A stretch of 64,000 nt of DNA from Thermomonas fusca DSM 15424 (GCF_000423885.1 NZ_AUIV01000022.1:1-64000), one strand, 5' to 3'. Counted from the first letter of the stretch, positions 45,214 to 54,699 are shown. The notes: generated by a model from the sequence alone, not told the origin. Numbers and translations are program-made.

Positions 45214-46356
45214 CTACACCATCAGGTCGATCTGCTGCAGCGTGCCGGCGCCGCCGTCCTCGCGCAGGTACAGGCCGCTGGCCCGTACCGCGCCCTCCAG
45301 CGCGTTGGCGCCGTCCTTGAGTGCGAACGGGGTGTCCGCGTTGCCCAGGTAGATCGCACCGACGCCGTGCCGCAGCAGGCCCTGCAGGCTGTCCTTTCCG
45401 TCGCCGCCGCGGGTCCAGACCAGCAGCCGGTCGAACACCGCATCGTTCTGGTCGATCCAGCCGTTGCCGTCGCCGTCGTGCTGCGCCAGGTCGGCGAAGC
45501 CGTCGCTGCTCTGGGCGCCGAACAGTTCGCGGCCGTCGTTGATCCGGCCATCGCCGTTGTGGTCCAGCGCGATGAAGCCGCTGCCGGGGGCGACGAAGCG
45601 CATGGCGTCGGCGGTGCCATCGACATCCAGGTCGAACTTGAACGTGGTCTGGGCCAGTTGCGCGGCGGTGCCGTTGAAGTTGATCACCAGCGGGTCCTTC
45701 AGCGCGTCGCCGGCGCGCACCGACAGGCTGGTGTGGCTGAGGAACTCGCGGCTCATGTTCAACTCCAGCGCCAGCCGGATTTCCTTGCCGTCGGCGGTGC
45801 GCACGACCCCCTGCGCGGTGAATTGGCTGGCCTCGCTTTCGTAGTGGACTTCCTCCAGCGAGTAGGTCGCGCCCCAGCCGGCGCGGCCGTTGCCGACGGC
45901 GGCTTGCTGGGTTGCGCCCTGACGCGCGGCGGCGTCGGTCAGCGCCTGCGGCGGCGCCGTGTCGGCGCCCGCAGTGCCCAGTTCGCCGACGTCCACCACC
46001 TCGACCTTGCGCCCGGTGAGCTGCTCCACTAGCAGGCGCAGCAGGGTGACCTTGAGCTCGCCGATGTCTTCCGCGTCGGCATCCACCTCGCTGGCGGCCG
46101 CGGCGGCATCCACCGCGACCGGCGGCGACTGCGGCAGGCCCATCGGTGGCCCTATCGGCGGGCGCAGCGCCTCCTGGCTCAGGGTCAGGCGGGTGGTGCC
46201 GGCCTGCAGGCGCAGCGACTCGCTGGTGGATTCCAGCTGGACCTGCGTGCGGCCATTCGGCCCGTCACGCCAAGCATTGAGGGACTCATGGCGGCGCTGG
46301 TACTCCAGCGAGGCATGGCTGCCGGTGAGTTGCAGGTTGGAGCCGGTGATGATCAT
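45214..46356 (-). CDS. Protein with EF-hand/dockerin-like Ca-binding motifs
   Basis: This 380-residue protein of unknown function has no obvious signal peptide (MIITGSNLQLTGSHASLEYQ). The middle part is helical and acidic (about residues 90-130). The C-terminal half carries Asp-rich loops: DLDVDGTADAMRF, LDHNGDGRINDGRELFG and HDGDGNGWIDQNDAVFDRL. These match DxDxDG-type calcium loops. I recall similar uncharacterised proteins widely in marine and soil proteobacteria. It is divergent from radA. Confidence 0.75.
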   Translation of the reverse strand: MIITGSNLQLTGSHASLEYQRRHESLNAWRDGPNGRTQVQLESTSESLRLQAGTTRLTLSQEALRPPIGPPMGLPQSPPVAVDAAAAASEVDADAEDIGELKVTLLRLLVEQLTGRKVEVVDVGELGTAGADTAPPQALTDAAARQGATQQAAVGNGRAGWGATYSLEEVHYESEASQFTAQGVVRTADGKEIRLALELNMSREFLSHTSLSVRAGDALKDPLVINFNGTAAQLAQTTFKFDLDVDGTADAMRFVAPGSGFIALDHNGDGRINDGRELFGAQSSDGFADLAQHDGDGNGWIDQNDAVFDRLLVWTRGGDGKDSLQGLLRHGVGAIYLGNADTPFALKDGANALEGAVRASGLYLREDGGAGTLQQIDLMV

Positions 46357-46515
46357 TGGCGTCACGGGGTGGGGGAGCCCACTGACGTTAGCGGCCGGGT
46401 GGCGGGGAAGTTGAGTGGCTTCCCGCAAGCCCGGATTTGAATCGCGAACGAGCGCGTCGCGGCCGGTGCGACCCGCGCCCGCTAAAGTGGCGGCATCCCG
46501 ATTGCCGAGCCGCCG

Positions 46516-47922
46516 ATGTCCAAGCCCGCCGCAAGCCCTTCCACCACCAAGCGCCGCAGCGCCTATGTCTGTGCCGAATGCGGCGCCGATTACGCCAAGT
46601 GGCAGGGCCAGTGCGAGGCCTGCGGGGCGTGGAACACGCTGGTCGAGATCGCCCTGGAAACCACGGCGCAGGCCAAATCGCCGGCGTCGCGCCGCAGCGG
46701 CTGGGCCGGTAAGGTGGACGCGCCGAAGATCATGGCGCTGGCGGACGTGCAGCTGGACGCGCGCGCGCGCGCCTCGACCGGCATCGGCGAATTCGACCGG
46801 GTGCTGGGCGGCGGGCTGGCCGAGGGCGCGGTGGTGCTGGTGGGCGGCGATCCCGGCATCGGCAAGTCCACCCTGCTGCTGCAGGCGTTGGCGCAGATGG
46901 CGCCTACCTGGCCCGGCCTGTATGTGACCGGCGAGGAATCGCTGGCGCAGGTGGCCGGGCGCGCGCAACGGTTGGGGCTGCCGCTGGAAGGCCTGAAGGC
47001 GCTGGCGGAAACCTGCGTGGAGCGCATTCTCGAACACGCCATTGCCGCCAAGCCGCGCTTGCTGATCGCCGACTCCATCCAGACCCTGTGGACGGACACC
47101 CTGACCGCCGCGCCCGGGTCGGTGTCGCAGGTGCGCGAGTCGGCCGCCCGGCTGGTGCGCTATGCCAAGGAAACCGGGACCGCGGTGTTCCTGGTCGGGC
47201 ACGTCACCAAGGAGGGCGGCATCGCCGGTCCGCGCGTGCTGGAGCACATGGTGGATGCGGTGCTGTATTTCGAGGGCGATTCCGGCAGCCGCTTCCGGGT
47301 GCTGCGCGCGTTCAAGAACCGCTTTGGCGCAGTCAACGAGCTGGGCGTGTTCGCGATGTCCGACGGCGGCCTGCGCGAAGTCTCCAATCCCTCCGCGATC
47401 TTCCTGTCCGGCACCGGCGCGCCGCAGCCTGGCAGCTGCGTGATGGTCACGCGCGAGGGCACGCGGCCGCTGCTGGTGGAGGTGCAGGCGCTGGTGGATG
47501 CGTCGCCACTGTCCAATCCCCGCCGCGTCGTGGTGGGGCTCGAGGGCAACCGGCTGGCCATGCTGCTGGCGGTGCTGCACCGCCACGGCGGGGTGATGGT
47601 GGGCGACCAGGACGTGTTCGTGAACGTGGTCGGCGGCATCCGCGTGCAGGAAACCGCGGCCGACCTGCCGGTGCTGCTGGCGGTGCTGTCCTCGCTGCGC
47701 GATGCGCCGCTGGCCGACAAGACGATTGCCTTCGGCGAAGTAGGCCTGAGCGGCGAAATCCGGCCGGTACCCAATGGCGAGGAGCGGCTGAAGGAAGCGG
47801 CGACCCACGGTTTCAAGCGTGCCATCGTCCCCAAGGCGAATGCGCCCAAGTCGGGCAACTACAAGGGCATGCAGGTGGTGGCGGTGGAACGGCTGGCGGA
47901 TGCGCTGGAAGTAGCCGGGTAA
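46516..47922 (+). CDS. radA: DNA repair protein RadA
   Basis: This is a 468-residue RecA-like branch-migration ATPase. The N-terminal zinc finger is CAECGADYAKWQGQCEACG, Walker A is GGDPGIGKST, the RadA-specific motif is KNRFGAVNELG, and the C-terminal domain is Lon-protease-like (VVGGIRVQETAADLPVLLA). It extends heteroduplex during recombination. TAAAGT near 46482 may be its -10. Confidence 0.96.
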   Translation: MSKPAASPSTTKRRSAYVCAECGADYAKWQGQCEACGAWNTLVEIALETTAQAKSPASRRSGWAGKVDAPKIMALADVQLDARARASTGIGEFDRVLGGGLAEGAVVLVGGDPGIGKSTLLLQALAQMAPTWPGLYVTGEESLAQVAGRAQRLGLPLEGLKALAETCVERILEHAIAAKPRLLIADSIQTLWTDTLTAAPGSVSQVRESAARLVRYAKETGTAVFLVGHVTKEGGIAGPRVLEHMVDAVLYFEGDSGSRFRVLRAFKNRFGAVNELGVFAMSDGGLREVSNPSAIFLSGTGAPQPGSCVMVTREGTRPLLVEVQALVDASPLSNPRRVVVGLEGNRLAMLLAVLHRHGGVMVGDQDVFVNVVGGIRVQETAADLPVLLAVLSSLRDAPLADKTIAFGEVGLSGEIRPVPNGEERLKEAATHGFKRAIVPKANAPKSGNYKGMQVVAVERLADALEVAG

Positions 47923-47944
47923 ACAGGCGGCCGGGGCTGGATGC

Positions 47945-49543
47945 TCAGTGGCCGCCACCGGCGGGCGCGCCGCCGGTCTTGGCCCCGAACGGCGGCTTGG
48001 CCAACCACACGAACAGGATCACCGCCAGGAAGATGATCCCCAGCAGGTGGAAGATCTCGTTGAAGCCCAACTGCGCGGCCTGGTTGGAAATCATCCGTTC
48101 CAGCACCGCCGCACCGCGCTGGAGATCGCCGCCGCCGTACTGCGTCACCGCCTCCATCGCCGTGGGATCGAGCGTGGAGACGCGCTCGGTCATGTGCGCA
48201 TGGTGCACCGCGCCGCGTTCGCTCCAGGCATAGGTGGTGAGCGAGGCGGCGAAGCTGCCGCCCAGGGTGCGCACGAAGGTGGCAAGGCCGGAGCCCGCGG
48301 CGATCTCGTGCGGCTCCAGGTCGGACAGCAGGATCTGCAGCACCGGCATGAAGAACAGCGCCACGCCCAGGCCCTGGAACAGCTGCACCAGCGCCACGTG
48401 CTGGAAGTCCACGTCGAGGTTGAAGTGCGAGCGCGCGAAGCTGGTCAGCGACATCGCGATGAAGGCGAAGCTGGCGAGGATGCGCAGGTCGAAGCGGTTG
48501 GCGTACTTGCCCACCAGCGGCGTCAGCAGCACCGGCAGGATGCCGATCGGCGCGGTGGCGAACCCCGCCCAGATGGCGGTGTAACCCAGGTTGCGCTGCA
48601 GCCACAGCGGCACCAGGATGCCGACGCTGAAGAACGCGCCGTAGGCCACGGTCATGGCGATGGTGCCGGAACGGAAATTGCGGTGGCGGAACAGGCGCAG
48701 GTTGACGATGGGGTCACTGTCGGTCAGCTCCCAGATCACGAACACCGCCAGCGCGATGGCCGAGGTGATCGCCAGCGCCACGATGGTGGGCGAAGAAAAC
48801 CAGTCCTCGTCGTTGCCCAGGTCCAGCAGCACCTGCAGCGCGCCCACGCCCACCACCAGCGTGGCCAGGCCGATGTAGTCCATCTTCGGCTTTTCCAGCC
48901 GTTCCGGCCGGCCCTTCAGCTGCCGCCCGACCACCGTGCTGGCGAAAATGCCGATTGGGATGTTGATGAAGAAAATCCATTCCCAGCTGTAGTTGTCGGT
49001 GATCCAGCCGCCCAGGATCGGCCCGGCGATGGGCGCCACCACCGTCACCATCGCCAGCAGCGCGATCGCCTGGCCGCGCTTGGCGGGTGGGTAGATCGAC
49101 AGCAGCAGCGCCTGCGTCACCGGATACATCGGCCCGGCCACGAAACCCTGCAGGGCGCGGGCGACCACCAGCAGGCCCATGCTGTGGGCGATGCCGCACA
49201 GGAACGAGGCGAACACGAACGCCAGCGTCGACCACATGAACAGCTTGCGCTCGCCGAACTTGCGGGTCAGCCAGCCGGTCAGTGGCAAGGCGATGGCGGT
49301 GCTGACCGCGAACGAAGTGATCACCCACGTGGCCTGGTTGGCGCTGCCGCCGAGGTTGCCGGAGATGGCCGGCAACGAGACGTTCGCGATCGTGGTGTCC
49401 AGCACCTGCATGAAGCTGGCCAGCGCCAGCCCCAGCGTGGTCAGCGCCACGTTCGGCGGGCGGAAATCGGAAGGCTTCGCCGTGGCCTCGCGGCCGGGCG
49501 GCAGGCCCATCGATTCTTCTTCCTGGGCGAGGGTCGTGGCCAT
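47945..49543 (-). CDS. emrB: EmrB/QacA-type DHA2 drug:H+ antiporter
   Basis: This is a 532-residue, 14-segment MFS exporter with DHA2 motifs: ANVSLPAISGNLGGSANQA (TM1 end) and GWLTRKFGERKLFMW (motif A). It is the inner-membrane pump of a tripartite efflux system with the EmrA and TolC-type genes upstream. ATG 49543 has no ribosome binding site; ATG 49510 (MGLPPGRE) has GGAAG nearby and may be the true start, shortening the protein by 11 residues. Confidence 0.92.
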   Translation of the reverse strand: MATTLAQEEESMGLPPGREATAKPSDFRPPNVALTTLGLALASFMQVLDTTIANVSLPAISGNLGGSANQATWVITSFAVSTAIALPLTGWLTRKFGERKLFMWSTLAFVFASFLCGIAHSMGLLVVARALQGFVAGPMYPVTQALLLSIYPPAKRGQAIALLAMVTVVAPIAGPILGGWITDNYSWEWIFFINIPIGIFASTVVGRQLKGRPERLEKPKMDYIGLATLVVGVGALQVLLDLGNDEDWFSSPTIVALAITSAIALAVFVIWELTDSDPIVNLRLFRHRNFRSGTIAMTVAYGAFFSVGILVPLWLQRNLGYTAIWAGFATAPIGILPVLLTPLVGKYANRFDLRILASFAFIAMSLTSFARSHFNLDVDFQHVALVQLFQGLGVALFFMPVLQILLSDLEPHEIAAGSGLATFVRTLGGSFAASLTTYAWSERGAVHHAHMTERVSTLDPTAMEAVTQYGGGDLQRGAAVLERMISNQAAQLGFNEIFHLLGIIFLAVILFVWLAKPPFGAKTGGAPAGGGH

Positions 49544-49665
49544 GGGGGATCGCTATCGGGAAAGGTGCAGGAGCGGCAGCGCGCTGGCTGCCGGCGTGGC
49601 GGGATCCGTTGCCCGGGGGGAGGGGAGGAAACGGAGCGCCGCCAGCGCAACTCCTGCGGAAGGGG

Positions 49666-50886
49666 TCAGGAGGCGCGGGCCTTCGGCAGGTTGCCGGCGA
49701 TGATGCGTTCGATCAGCGCGTCGGCATCGTGCAGCTGGCGGGCGTAGGCGTTGGTGGTCAGCACCGGCTTGTCGGCCGGCGCGGCCGGCAGCACCGCGCC
49801 GCCTTGGTCGTGGACATCGACATCCACCGCCATGCTCATGCCGAGGCGCAGCGGGTGGTCGCGCAGTTGCTTGGGATCCAGCTGGATGCGCACCGGGATG
49901 CGCTGCACGATCTTGATCCAGTTGCCGCTGGCGTTCTGCGCCGGCAGCAGGGCGAACGCGCTGCCGGTGCCCAGGCCCAGGCTGACCAGCTTGCCGTCGA
50001 ATTCCACGTCACTGCCGTAGAGGTCGGCGGTGAGTTTCACCGGCTGGCCCAGGCGCATGTTGTGCAGCTGGGTTTCCTTGAAGTTGGCGTCCACCCACAC
50101 GTCGTGCAGGGGAATCACCGCCATCAGCGCGCCGCCGGGCTGCACGCGCTGGCCCAGCTGCACGCTGCGCTTGGCGATGAAGCCGTCGACCGGCGCCACG
50201 ATGGCGGCGCGCTGCAGGTCCAGGTAGGCCTGGCGCAGCTGCGCGGCGGCCGCCTGCACCTGCGGCTGGCTGGCCACGGTGGTGGCATCGACCAGCGCGC
50301 GGTTGCGCGAGAGCTGCCCGCGCGAGCCCGAAAGTGCGGCTTCGGCGGCCTGCAGCTGCGCCTGCGCATGCGCCAGCTCCTCGGCGGAGACCGCGCCGCT
50401 GGCGACCAGCCCGCTGCGGCGCGCGACGTCGGCGCGGGCCTGTTGCAGCGCCACCTCACGGGCGGCGATGTCGGCCTGCGCGCTGTCCACGCTGCTGAAC
50501 AGGCCGCGTACCTGGCGCACGGTGGCGGCCAGGTTGGCCTCGGCATGCGCCAATGCCACCTGTGCATCGTTGGGATCCAGCTGCACCAGCACCTGGCCGG
50601 CCTTCACCCGCATGCCGTCGTCCGCGTTGATGGACACCACCGTGCCCGGCGTCTGCGCGGTGACGCTGACGATGTTGCCCTGCACATAGGCATCGTCGGT
50701 GTCCTGGTGCCAGCGGGCGACCAGCAGGTAGTAGGCCAGCCAGGCGGCGGTGGCGACCAGCACGAGGATCAGCAGCGCCAGCAGCGCGCGGCGGCGCTTG
50801 CCCTGCGCGGGCGTGCGGGTTGGCTGCGACGGCGGCAGCGGGGCGGCCGGGCCGGTGGAGGTGTTCGGCGTGGTTTCGGTGGTCAT
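49666..50886 (-). CDS. emrA: EmrA/HlyD membrane fusion protein
   Basis: This is a 406-residue periplasmic adaptor. A single N-terminal membrane segment (ALLALLILVLVATAAWLAYYLL) is followed by the barrel-sandwich lipoyl half-motif (YVQGNIVSVTAQTPGTVVSI), an alpha-helical hairpin and the second lipoyl half (IVAPVDGFIAKRSVQLGQRV). It bridges EmrB to the outer-membrane channel. The gap to emrB is about 120 bases with no evident promoter. Confidence 0.93.
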   Translation of the reverse strand: MTTETTPNTSTGPAAPLPPSQPTRTPAQGKRRRALLALLILVLVATAAWLAYYLLVARWHQDTDDAYVQGNIVSVTAQTPGTVVSINADDGMRVKAGQVLVQLDPNDAQVALAHAEANLAATVRQVRGLFSSVDSAQADIAAREVALQQARADVARRSGLVASGAVSAEELAHAQAQLQAAEAALSGSRGQLSRNRALVDATTVASQPQVQAAAAQLRQAYLDLQRAAIVAPVDGFIAKRSVQLGQRVQPGGALMAVIPLHDVWVDANFKETQLHNMRLGQPVKLTADLYGSDVEFDGKLVSLGLGTGSAFALLPAQNASGNWIKIVQRIPVRIQLDPKQLRDHPLRLGMSMAVDVDVHDQGGAVLPAAPADKPVLTTNAYARQLHDADALIERIIAGNLPKARAS

Positions 50887-50895
50887 GGGCGCGCG

Positions 50896-52341
50896 TCAGT
50901 GGGAGGCGATGGGGGCGGGTGCTTCGACGGTGGTGCCACCGCCAAGCGCCTGGTCGAGGTCGATGGCGGCCGCGTAGCGCTGGCTGCGCACGGCCGCCAG
51001 CTGTTGCTCCGCCTGCAGCAGCGGCTTGCGTGCCGCCAGCAGGTCGAGCCGGTTGGCCAGTCCGGCGCGCTGGCGCTGCTCCACCACCTGCGCGGTGGCA
51101 GCGGCGGCGCTGCGGGCCTGTTCCAGCGCGGCCGCCTGGGCGTCCAGCGCGCGGATGGCCTGCACGGCGTCGGTCACCTGGCGCAGGCCGTCGATGACGG
51201 TGCGGTTGTAGTCGGCCACGGCGAGGTCGTAGTCGGCATCTCGTGCGGACAGATTGCTGCGCAGCTGCCCGCCATCGAAGATCGGGAGGCTCAGCGCCGG
51301 CCCGCCGAAACCGAGGAAGGCATCGCTGTCGAACAGGCCGCTGAAGCCGGTGGCGGCAAGCCCCACCAGCCCGCTCAGGTCAATGCTGGGACGGAACCGC
51401 GCCTTGGCCGAGGTGATGCCTTGCGCGGCGGCTTCCACCCGCCAGCGGGCGGCGACGACATCCGGACGATGGCCCAGCAGCTCGCTGGGCAGCACCGACG
51501 GCAGCGCCGGCGCGGGCGTGTTCAGCAGTTGCGGGGGCTGGATCGCCAGCCCGCGATCCGGGCCTTGCCCCACCAGGGCTGCCAGCGCGTTGCGCAGGGC
51601 AGCGATGCGCTGCCGTGCGGCTTCCTGTTGGGCCTTGGCAGCCGCCGCGATGGCCTCGCTGCCGCGCAATGCGGACTGGTTGTCGAGTCCGGCGGCAATG
51701 CGCTGCCGCCCCAGCGTGACCAGCTCGTCGGCGCGCACCTGTTCGCGACGCGCCAGCTCAAGGTCGTCGAAGGCTTGCGCCAGCGCCGTGTAGCTGCGCG
51801 CGACGTTGGCCGCGAGTGCCAGCCGGGTCGCCTGTGCATCGACCTCGCTGGCGCGGGCCTGGCCCAGCGCGGCCAGATAGTCGGCGCGCTTGCCGCCCCA
51901 GACATCCAGCGGCCAGTCGAACTTCAGCATGAGCACGGCGTTGTGCAGCGGCTGGCCACCCAGTTCTTCGCCGGCGAGGCCAGCGGGCAGTTGGGCCGCC
52001 GCGTATTGCGCGCTGGCGCCCACGCTGGGCCTGCGTGCGGCGTCGGCCAGCCCGGCCTGCGCTTGGGCCTTGCGGACACGCGCCGCAGCGGCATCCAGCG
52101 TGGGACTTCCGGCAAGCGCTTCATCGACCAGCGCGTCCAGCTGGCGGTCGCCAAAGGCTGTCCACCAGCGGTCGGTCGGCCACGCGGCAGCCGGCAGCGC
52201 AGCGGCGGCGAGGGCGCGCTCAGCGTGCAGGTCTGCCGGCTGGCGCGTGGTTGTCTGCGGGGCGAGACCAGCGGTACTGGCACAGCCGGCCACCAGCAAG
52301 GCTCCGCCCAGGGCGGTGGCGAGGATCGGAAATGGGCGCAT
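50896..52341 (-). CDS. Outer-membrane efflux lipoprotein (NodT/OprM family)
   Basis: This is a 481-residue TolC-fold lipoprotein. A lipobox (LLVAGC, Cys about 19) is followed by two OEP repeats with coiled-coil segments (LDALVDEALAGSPTLDAAAARVRKA; DLAVADYNRTVIDGLRQV). It is the exit duct for the EmrAB pair. ATG 52341 (MRPFPILATALGG) is chosen as the start of the signal sequence; it lies four bases after the marR stop. Confidence 0.92.
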   Translation of the reverse strand: MRPFPILATALGGALLVAGCASTAGLAPQTTTRQPADLHAERALAAAALPAAAWPTDRWWTAFGDRQLDALVDEALAGSPTLDAAAARVRKAQAQAGLADAARRPSVGASAQYAAAQLPAGLAGEELGGQPLHNAVLMLKFDWPLDVWGGKRADYLAALGQARASEVDAQATRLALAANVARSYTALAQAFDDLELARREQVRADELVTLGRQRIAAGLDNQSALRGSEAIAAAAKAQQEAARQRIAALRNALAALVGQGPDRGLAIQPPQLLNTPAPALPSVLPSELLGHRPDVVAARWRVEAAAQGITSAKARFRPSIDLSGLVGLAATGFSGLFDSDAFLGFGGPALSLPIFDGGQLRSNLSARDADYDLAVADYNRTVIDGLRQVTDAVQAIRALDAQAAALEQARSAAAATAQVVEQRQRAGLANRLDLLAARKPLLQAEQQLAAVRSQRYAAAIDLDQALGGGTTVEAPAPIASH

Positions 52342-52345
52342 GGGA

Positions 52346-52801
52346 TCAGTCCGGGGAAAGCAGGTTGTCGCGGGCTTGTTCAAGCAGCGCGGTCAGTTGC
52401 GCGCGGGTGGCGTCGTCCATGCCGTGGAAGGCGCGTTCGCGGACGCGTGCCCCGCACTGGTCGACATCACGCCACATGTCGCGGCCGGCATCCGTCAGGT
52501 CGATATGCAGGGCGCGGCGATCCCGTGGATCGGCCACCCGCGTCAGGATCCCGCGTGCTTCCAGGCGGTCCAGCAGGCGGGTCATCGCGCCGGGATTGAG
52601 GTCGGCGGCGCGGGCCAGGTCGGTGACGCTGGCGGTGCCGCAGGCCAGCTTTTTCAAGGTGACATATTGGCTGAAGGTCAGCGCATGCCCGGCCGAGGCG
52701 AGCTCGCGTTCCATGCGCGCCCACATGGCATCGCGCAGCTGGCGGAACAGCAGGCCCAGCGAAGAACTGCAGGCGCTGGCAGAGGGGTGCGGGGTGTTCA
52801 T
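52346..52801 (-). CDS. MarR-family repressor of the efflux operon
   Basis: This is a 151-residue winged-helix regulator. The recognition helix region is TASVTDLARAADLNPGAMTRLLDRLEARG, and the wing has RVADPRDRRALHIDLTDAG. It is first in the marR-tolC-emrA-emrB series, the classic autoregulated arrangement in which a ligand relieves repression. ATG 52801 (MNTPHPS) is chosen. The start is covered closely by a promoter with a large inverted repeat. Confidence 0.92.
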   Translation of the reverse strand: MNTPHPSASACSSSLGLLFRQLRDAMWARMERELASAGHALTFSQYVTLKKLACGTASVTDLARAADLNPGAMTRLLDRLEARGILTRVADPRDRRALHIDLTDAGRDMWRDVDQCGARVRERAFHGMDDATRAQLTALLEQARDNLLSPD

Positions 52802-52804
52802 GGG

Positions 52805-52848
52805 CAATATTTTGTTTTGATGCGCAATAGTTGTCAATGCAAATATTG
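52805..52848 (-). promoter_or_regulatory. marR-emr promoter with inverted repeat
   Basis: On the minus strand TTGACA (52832-52837) and CAAAAT (52809-52814) are 17 bases apart. An exact 8-bp inverted repeat, CAATATTT (52805-52812) and AAATATTG (52841-52848), brackets the promoter and is a likely MarR operator pair. The local AT-richness stands out from the surroundings. The remaining DNA to 52979 shows no gene. Confidence 0.7.
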
Positions 52849-52979
52849 GCACTGCAAACGTTTTCGCCCGGCCGGAGCAGGGTGATACGTGGTCAGGAAT
52901 GGAGTTACCTGGAATTTTCGGCGGTGCTGCAAACCGGCTGGAGTGGCGGCGATGACCTCAGGCCCGCTGGTGGGTCGCC

Positions 52980-53774
52980 TCAGGCAGTGCGGTGCAACAC
53001 CAGTTCCAGCACGAACTTGCTGCCGAAGAACGCCAGCACCAGCAACGCCATCGCCGCCAGCGTCCAGCGCACCGCGGTGGCGCCGCGCCAGCCGCGCCGC
53101 CAGCGGCCCAGCAGCAGTGCGCCGAAGGCCAGCCACGACAGCACGCTGAGCACGGTCTTGTGCACCAGGTGCTGGGCCAGCAGGTTTTCCACGAACAGCA
53201 CCCCGGTCAGCAGGGTGGCGGTCAGCAGCACGAAGCCGACGGCGATCGTGCGGAACAACAGGGTTTCCAGCTCGGTCAGCGGCGGCAGCGCGCGCAGCCA
53301 GGCGTGGAATTCACGCCGGCGCAGGGCGCGTTCCTGTGCCCACAGGAACACCGCCAGCACCGCCGCCAGCGCCAACGTGGCGTAGGCCAGCAGGGCCAGC
53401 CAGGCGTGCAGCAGCATCCGCCAATCCAGCGGATCTGGTGCCGCGGCGTGGCCATAGAAGCGGTAAGCCAGCAGCACCAGTGCGGCCAGCGGGAACACCA
53501 CCACGCCCAGCGCGCGCATGCGCCCGGTGGCGGCAACCAGTGCGGTCAGTGCGGCCATGCCCAGCCCCACCAGCGACAGCGCGGCGAAGAAGTGCAGGTC
53601 GGTGGCGCCGCTGTCGCGCCAGGCCAGGTAATGGGCCAGTCCGTGCAGCAGCACCGCGGCATCGGCCGGCAGCAACCAGCCGCGCCCGCCGCTGCCCTGA
53701 CCGCGGCGGGCGTCCAACGCCAGCCAGACGGCGGCTGCAAGGTACAGAACGACGGCGGACAGGACGATCAACAT
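52980..53774 (-). CDS. CcsA/YpjD-type cytochrome c assembly family membrane protein
   Basis: This is a 264-residue protein with about eight membrane segments and conserved histidines in LHGLAHYLAW, MLLHAWLALLAYATLALAAV and QHLVHKTVLSVLSW, which is the CcsA/HemX-like layout. Relatives take part in heme handling, or are inner-membrane proteins of unknown role next to ffh. ATG 53774 begins the first membrane segment; ATG 53798 is possible. Confidence 0.82.
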   Translation of the reverse strand: MLIVLSAVVLYLAAAVWLALDARRGQGSGGRGWLLPADAAVLLHGLAHYLAWRDSGATDLHFFAALSLVGLGMAALTALVAATGRMRALGVVVFPLAALVLLAYRFYGHAAAPDPLDWRMLLHAWLALLAYATLALAAVLAVFLWAQERALRRREFHAWLRALPPLTELETLLFRTIAVGFVLLTATLLTGVLFVENLLAQHLVHKTVLSVLSWLAFGALLLGRWRRGWRGATAVRWTLAAMALLVLAFFGSKFVLELVLHRTA

Positions 53775-53864
53775 CCGGCAAGTGTCGCACAGCGACACGC
53801 CATCCCAGAACGCCCGGACACGGTGCTATTCTGGCGGCAACACCACCACCACTGGGGAGTTCCG

Positions 53865-54197
53865 ATGCACGCTTCGCATGCCATCCATCTGCCCGAACGC
53901 AGCCCACTGTGGAAGGTGTTCTGGCTGTACGGCGTCCTGCCCAGCAACCTGCTGTGGCTGGCCGTGGCCTGGCTGGTCGATCACAACCAGCTTCCGGGCG
54001 CCACCCTCGGCCTGCTGGTGTTCCTGCTGGGCTATACCGCCTGGATCGTCGCCGCGGTCTGGAAGGCGGCGCCGAATGCGAAAGACCCGCGCTATGGCGT
54101 GATGGCGCAGGCGCTGACCGTGGCCTGGGCGATCAACACCGTGCTGATCGCGTTCTTCCTCGGCCTGCAGATGGTGCGCGCGTTGGTCGGCGGCTGA
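53865..54197 (+). CDS. Hypothetical small membrane protein, 110 aa
   Basis: Three membrane segments are visible (FWLYGVLPSNLLWLAVAWLV, ATLGLLVFLLGYTAWIVAAV, LTVAWAINTVLIAFFLGL). The start ATG 53865 has GGGGAG seven bases upstream. The function is unknown. A CTATTCT-containing stretch about 40 bases upstream may hold its promoter. Confidence 0.7.
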   Translation: MHASHAIHLPERSPLWKVFWLYGVLPSNLLWLAVAWLVDHNQLPGATLGLLVFLLGYTAWIVAAVWKAAPNAKDPRYGVMAQALTVAWAINTVLIAFFLGLQMVRALVGG

Positions 54198-54203
54198 GCC
54201 GGC

Positions 54204-54608
54204 TCAACCGAACTGCACCACCTCGCCCCGGCGGTCGAAGGTTGCGAACTGCGCCACTCGGCCGTCGTTGATCGCGTTCACCATGAAGCGCAGCGGCTGC
54301 GCGGCTTCGTCCGCGCTCGGGGCGATGCCGGCGCGACCCGCCAGCCCACCGACGAACAGCAGGTCCCAATCCTGACCGGTGGCCTTGGACTCCTCGGCCA
54401 GCGCCTCGAAGCTGGCGATCTCTTCCGGCGTCTTGTCCACGCACAGGCAGGGCGAGAGCGTGCCGCCTTCGCGCCGCTCGAAGCGTTCGCGCTGCTCGGC
54501 GGTGGCGTTCTGCGGCAACTCGACCTTGGCGAACACCAGCAGCAGGCGCTGCGGTTCCGGCTGCTGGCGGGCGGCGTCGAGGAGATCCTGAAAGCTGGCA
54601 AGGCTCAT
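54204..54608 (-). CDS. Conserved hypothetical protein, 134 aa
   Basis: This small soluble protein begins MSLASFQDLLDAARQQPEPQ and has a conserved-looking core LLLVFAKVELPQ and PCLCVDKTPEEI. Related proteins are sometimes labelled ribonucleotide reductase alpha subunit, but no such domain is visible and the length is far too short. It is convergent with the small membrane protein gene. Confidence 0.65.
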   Translation of the reverse strand: MSLASFQDLLDAARQQPEPQRLLLVFAKVELPQNATAEQRERFERREGGTLSPCLCVDKTPEEIASFEALAEESKATGQDWDLLFVGGLAGRAGIAPSADEAAQPLRFMVNAINDGRVAQFATFDRRGEVVQFG

Positions 54609-54685
54609 GGCGGTGCAGGGGCTGTGTAGGGAGGCGCGAAGCTAACACGCCCTCGCGCCCGTGGCGGCGCCGACGCCCGCGAATA

Positions 54686-54699
54686 TTGATCGCAGTCAA
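54686..54699. promoter_or_regulatory. FNR/CRP-type box upstream of moaA
   Basis: TTGAT-CGCA-GTCAA differs from the FNR consensus TTGATnnnnATCAA at one base. Its centre is 41.5 bases before about 54734, and TAAGCT at 54721-54726 is in -10 position, which fits a class II activated promoter. Confidence 0.7.

Noticed and set aside
54204..54608. Ribonucleotide reductase alpha subunit
   Set aside because: Such a label exists for similar small proteins, but at 134 residues with no ATP cone or catalytic cysteines it cannot be the enzyme.
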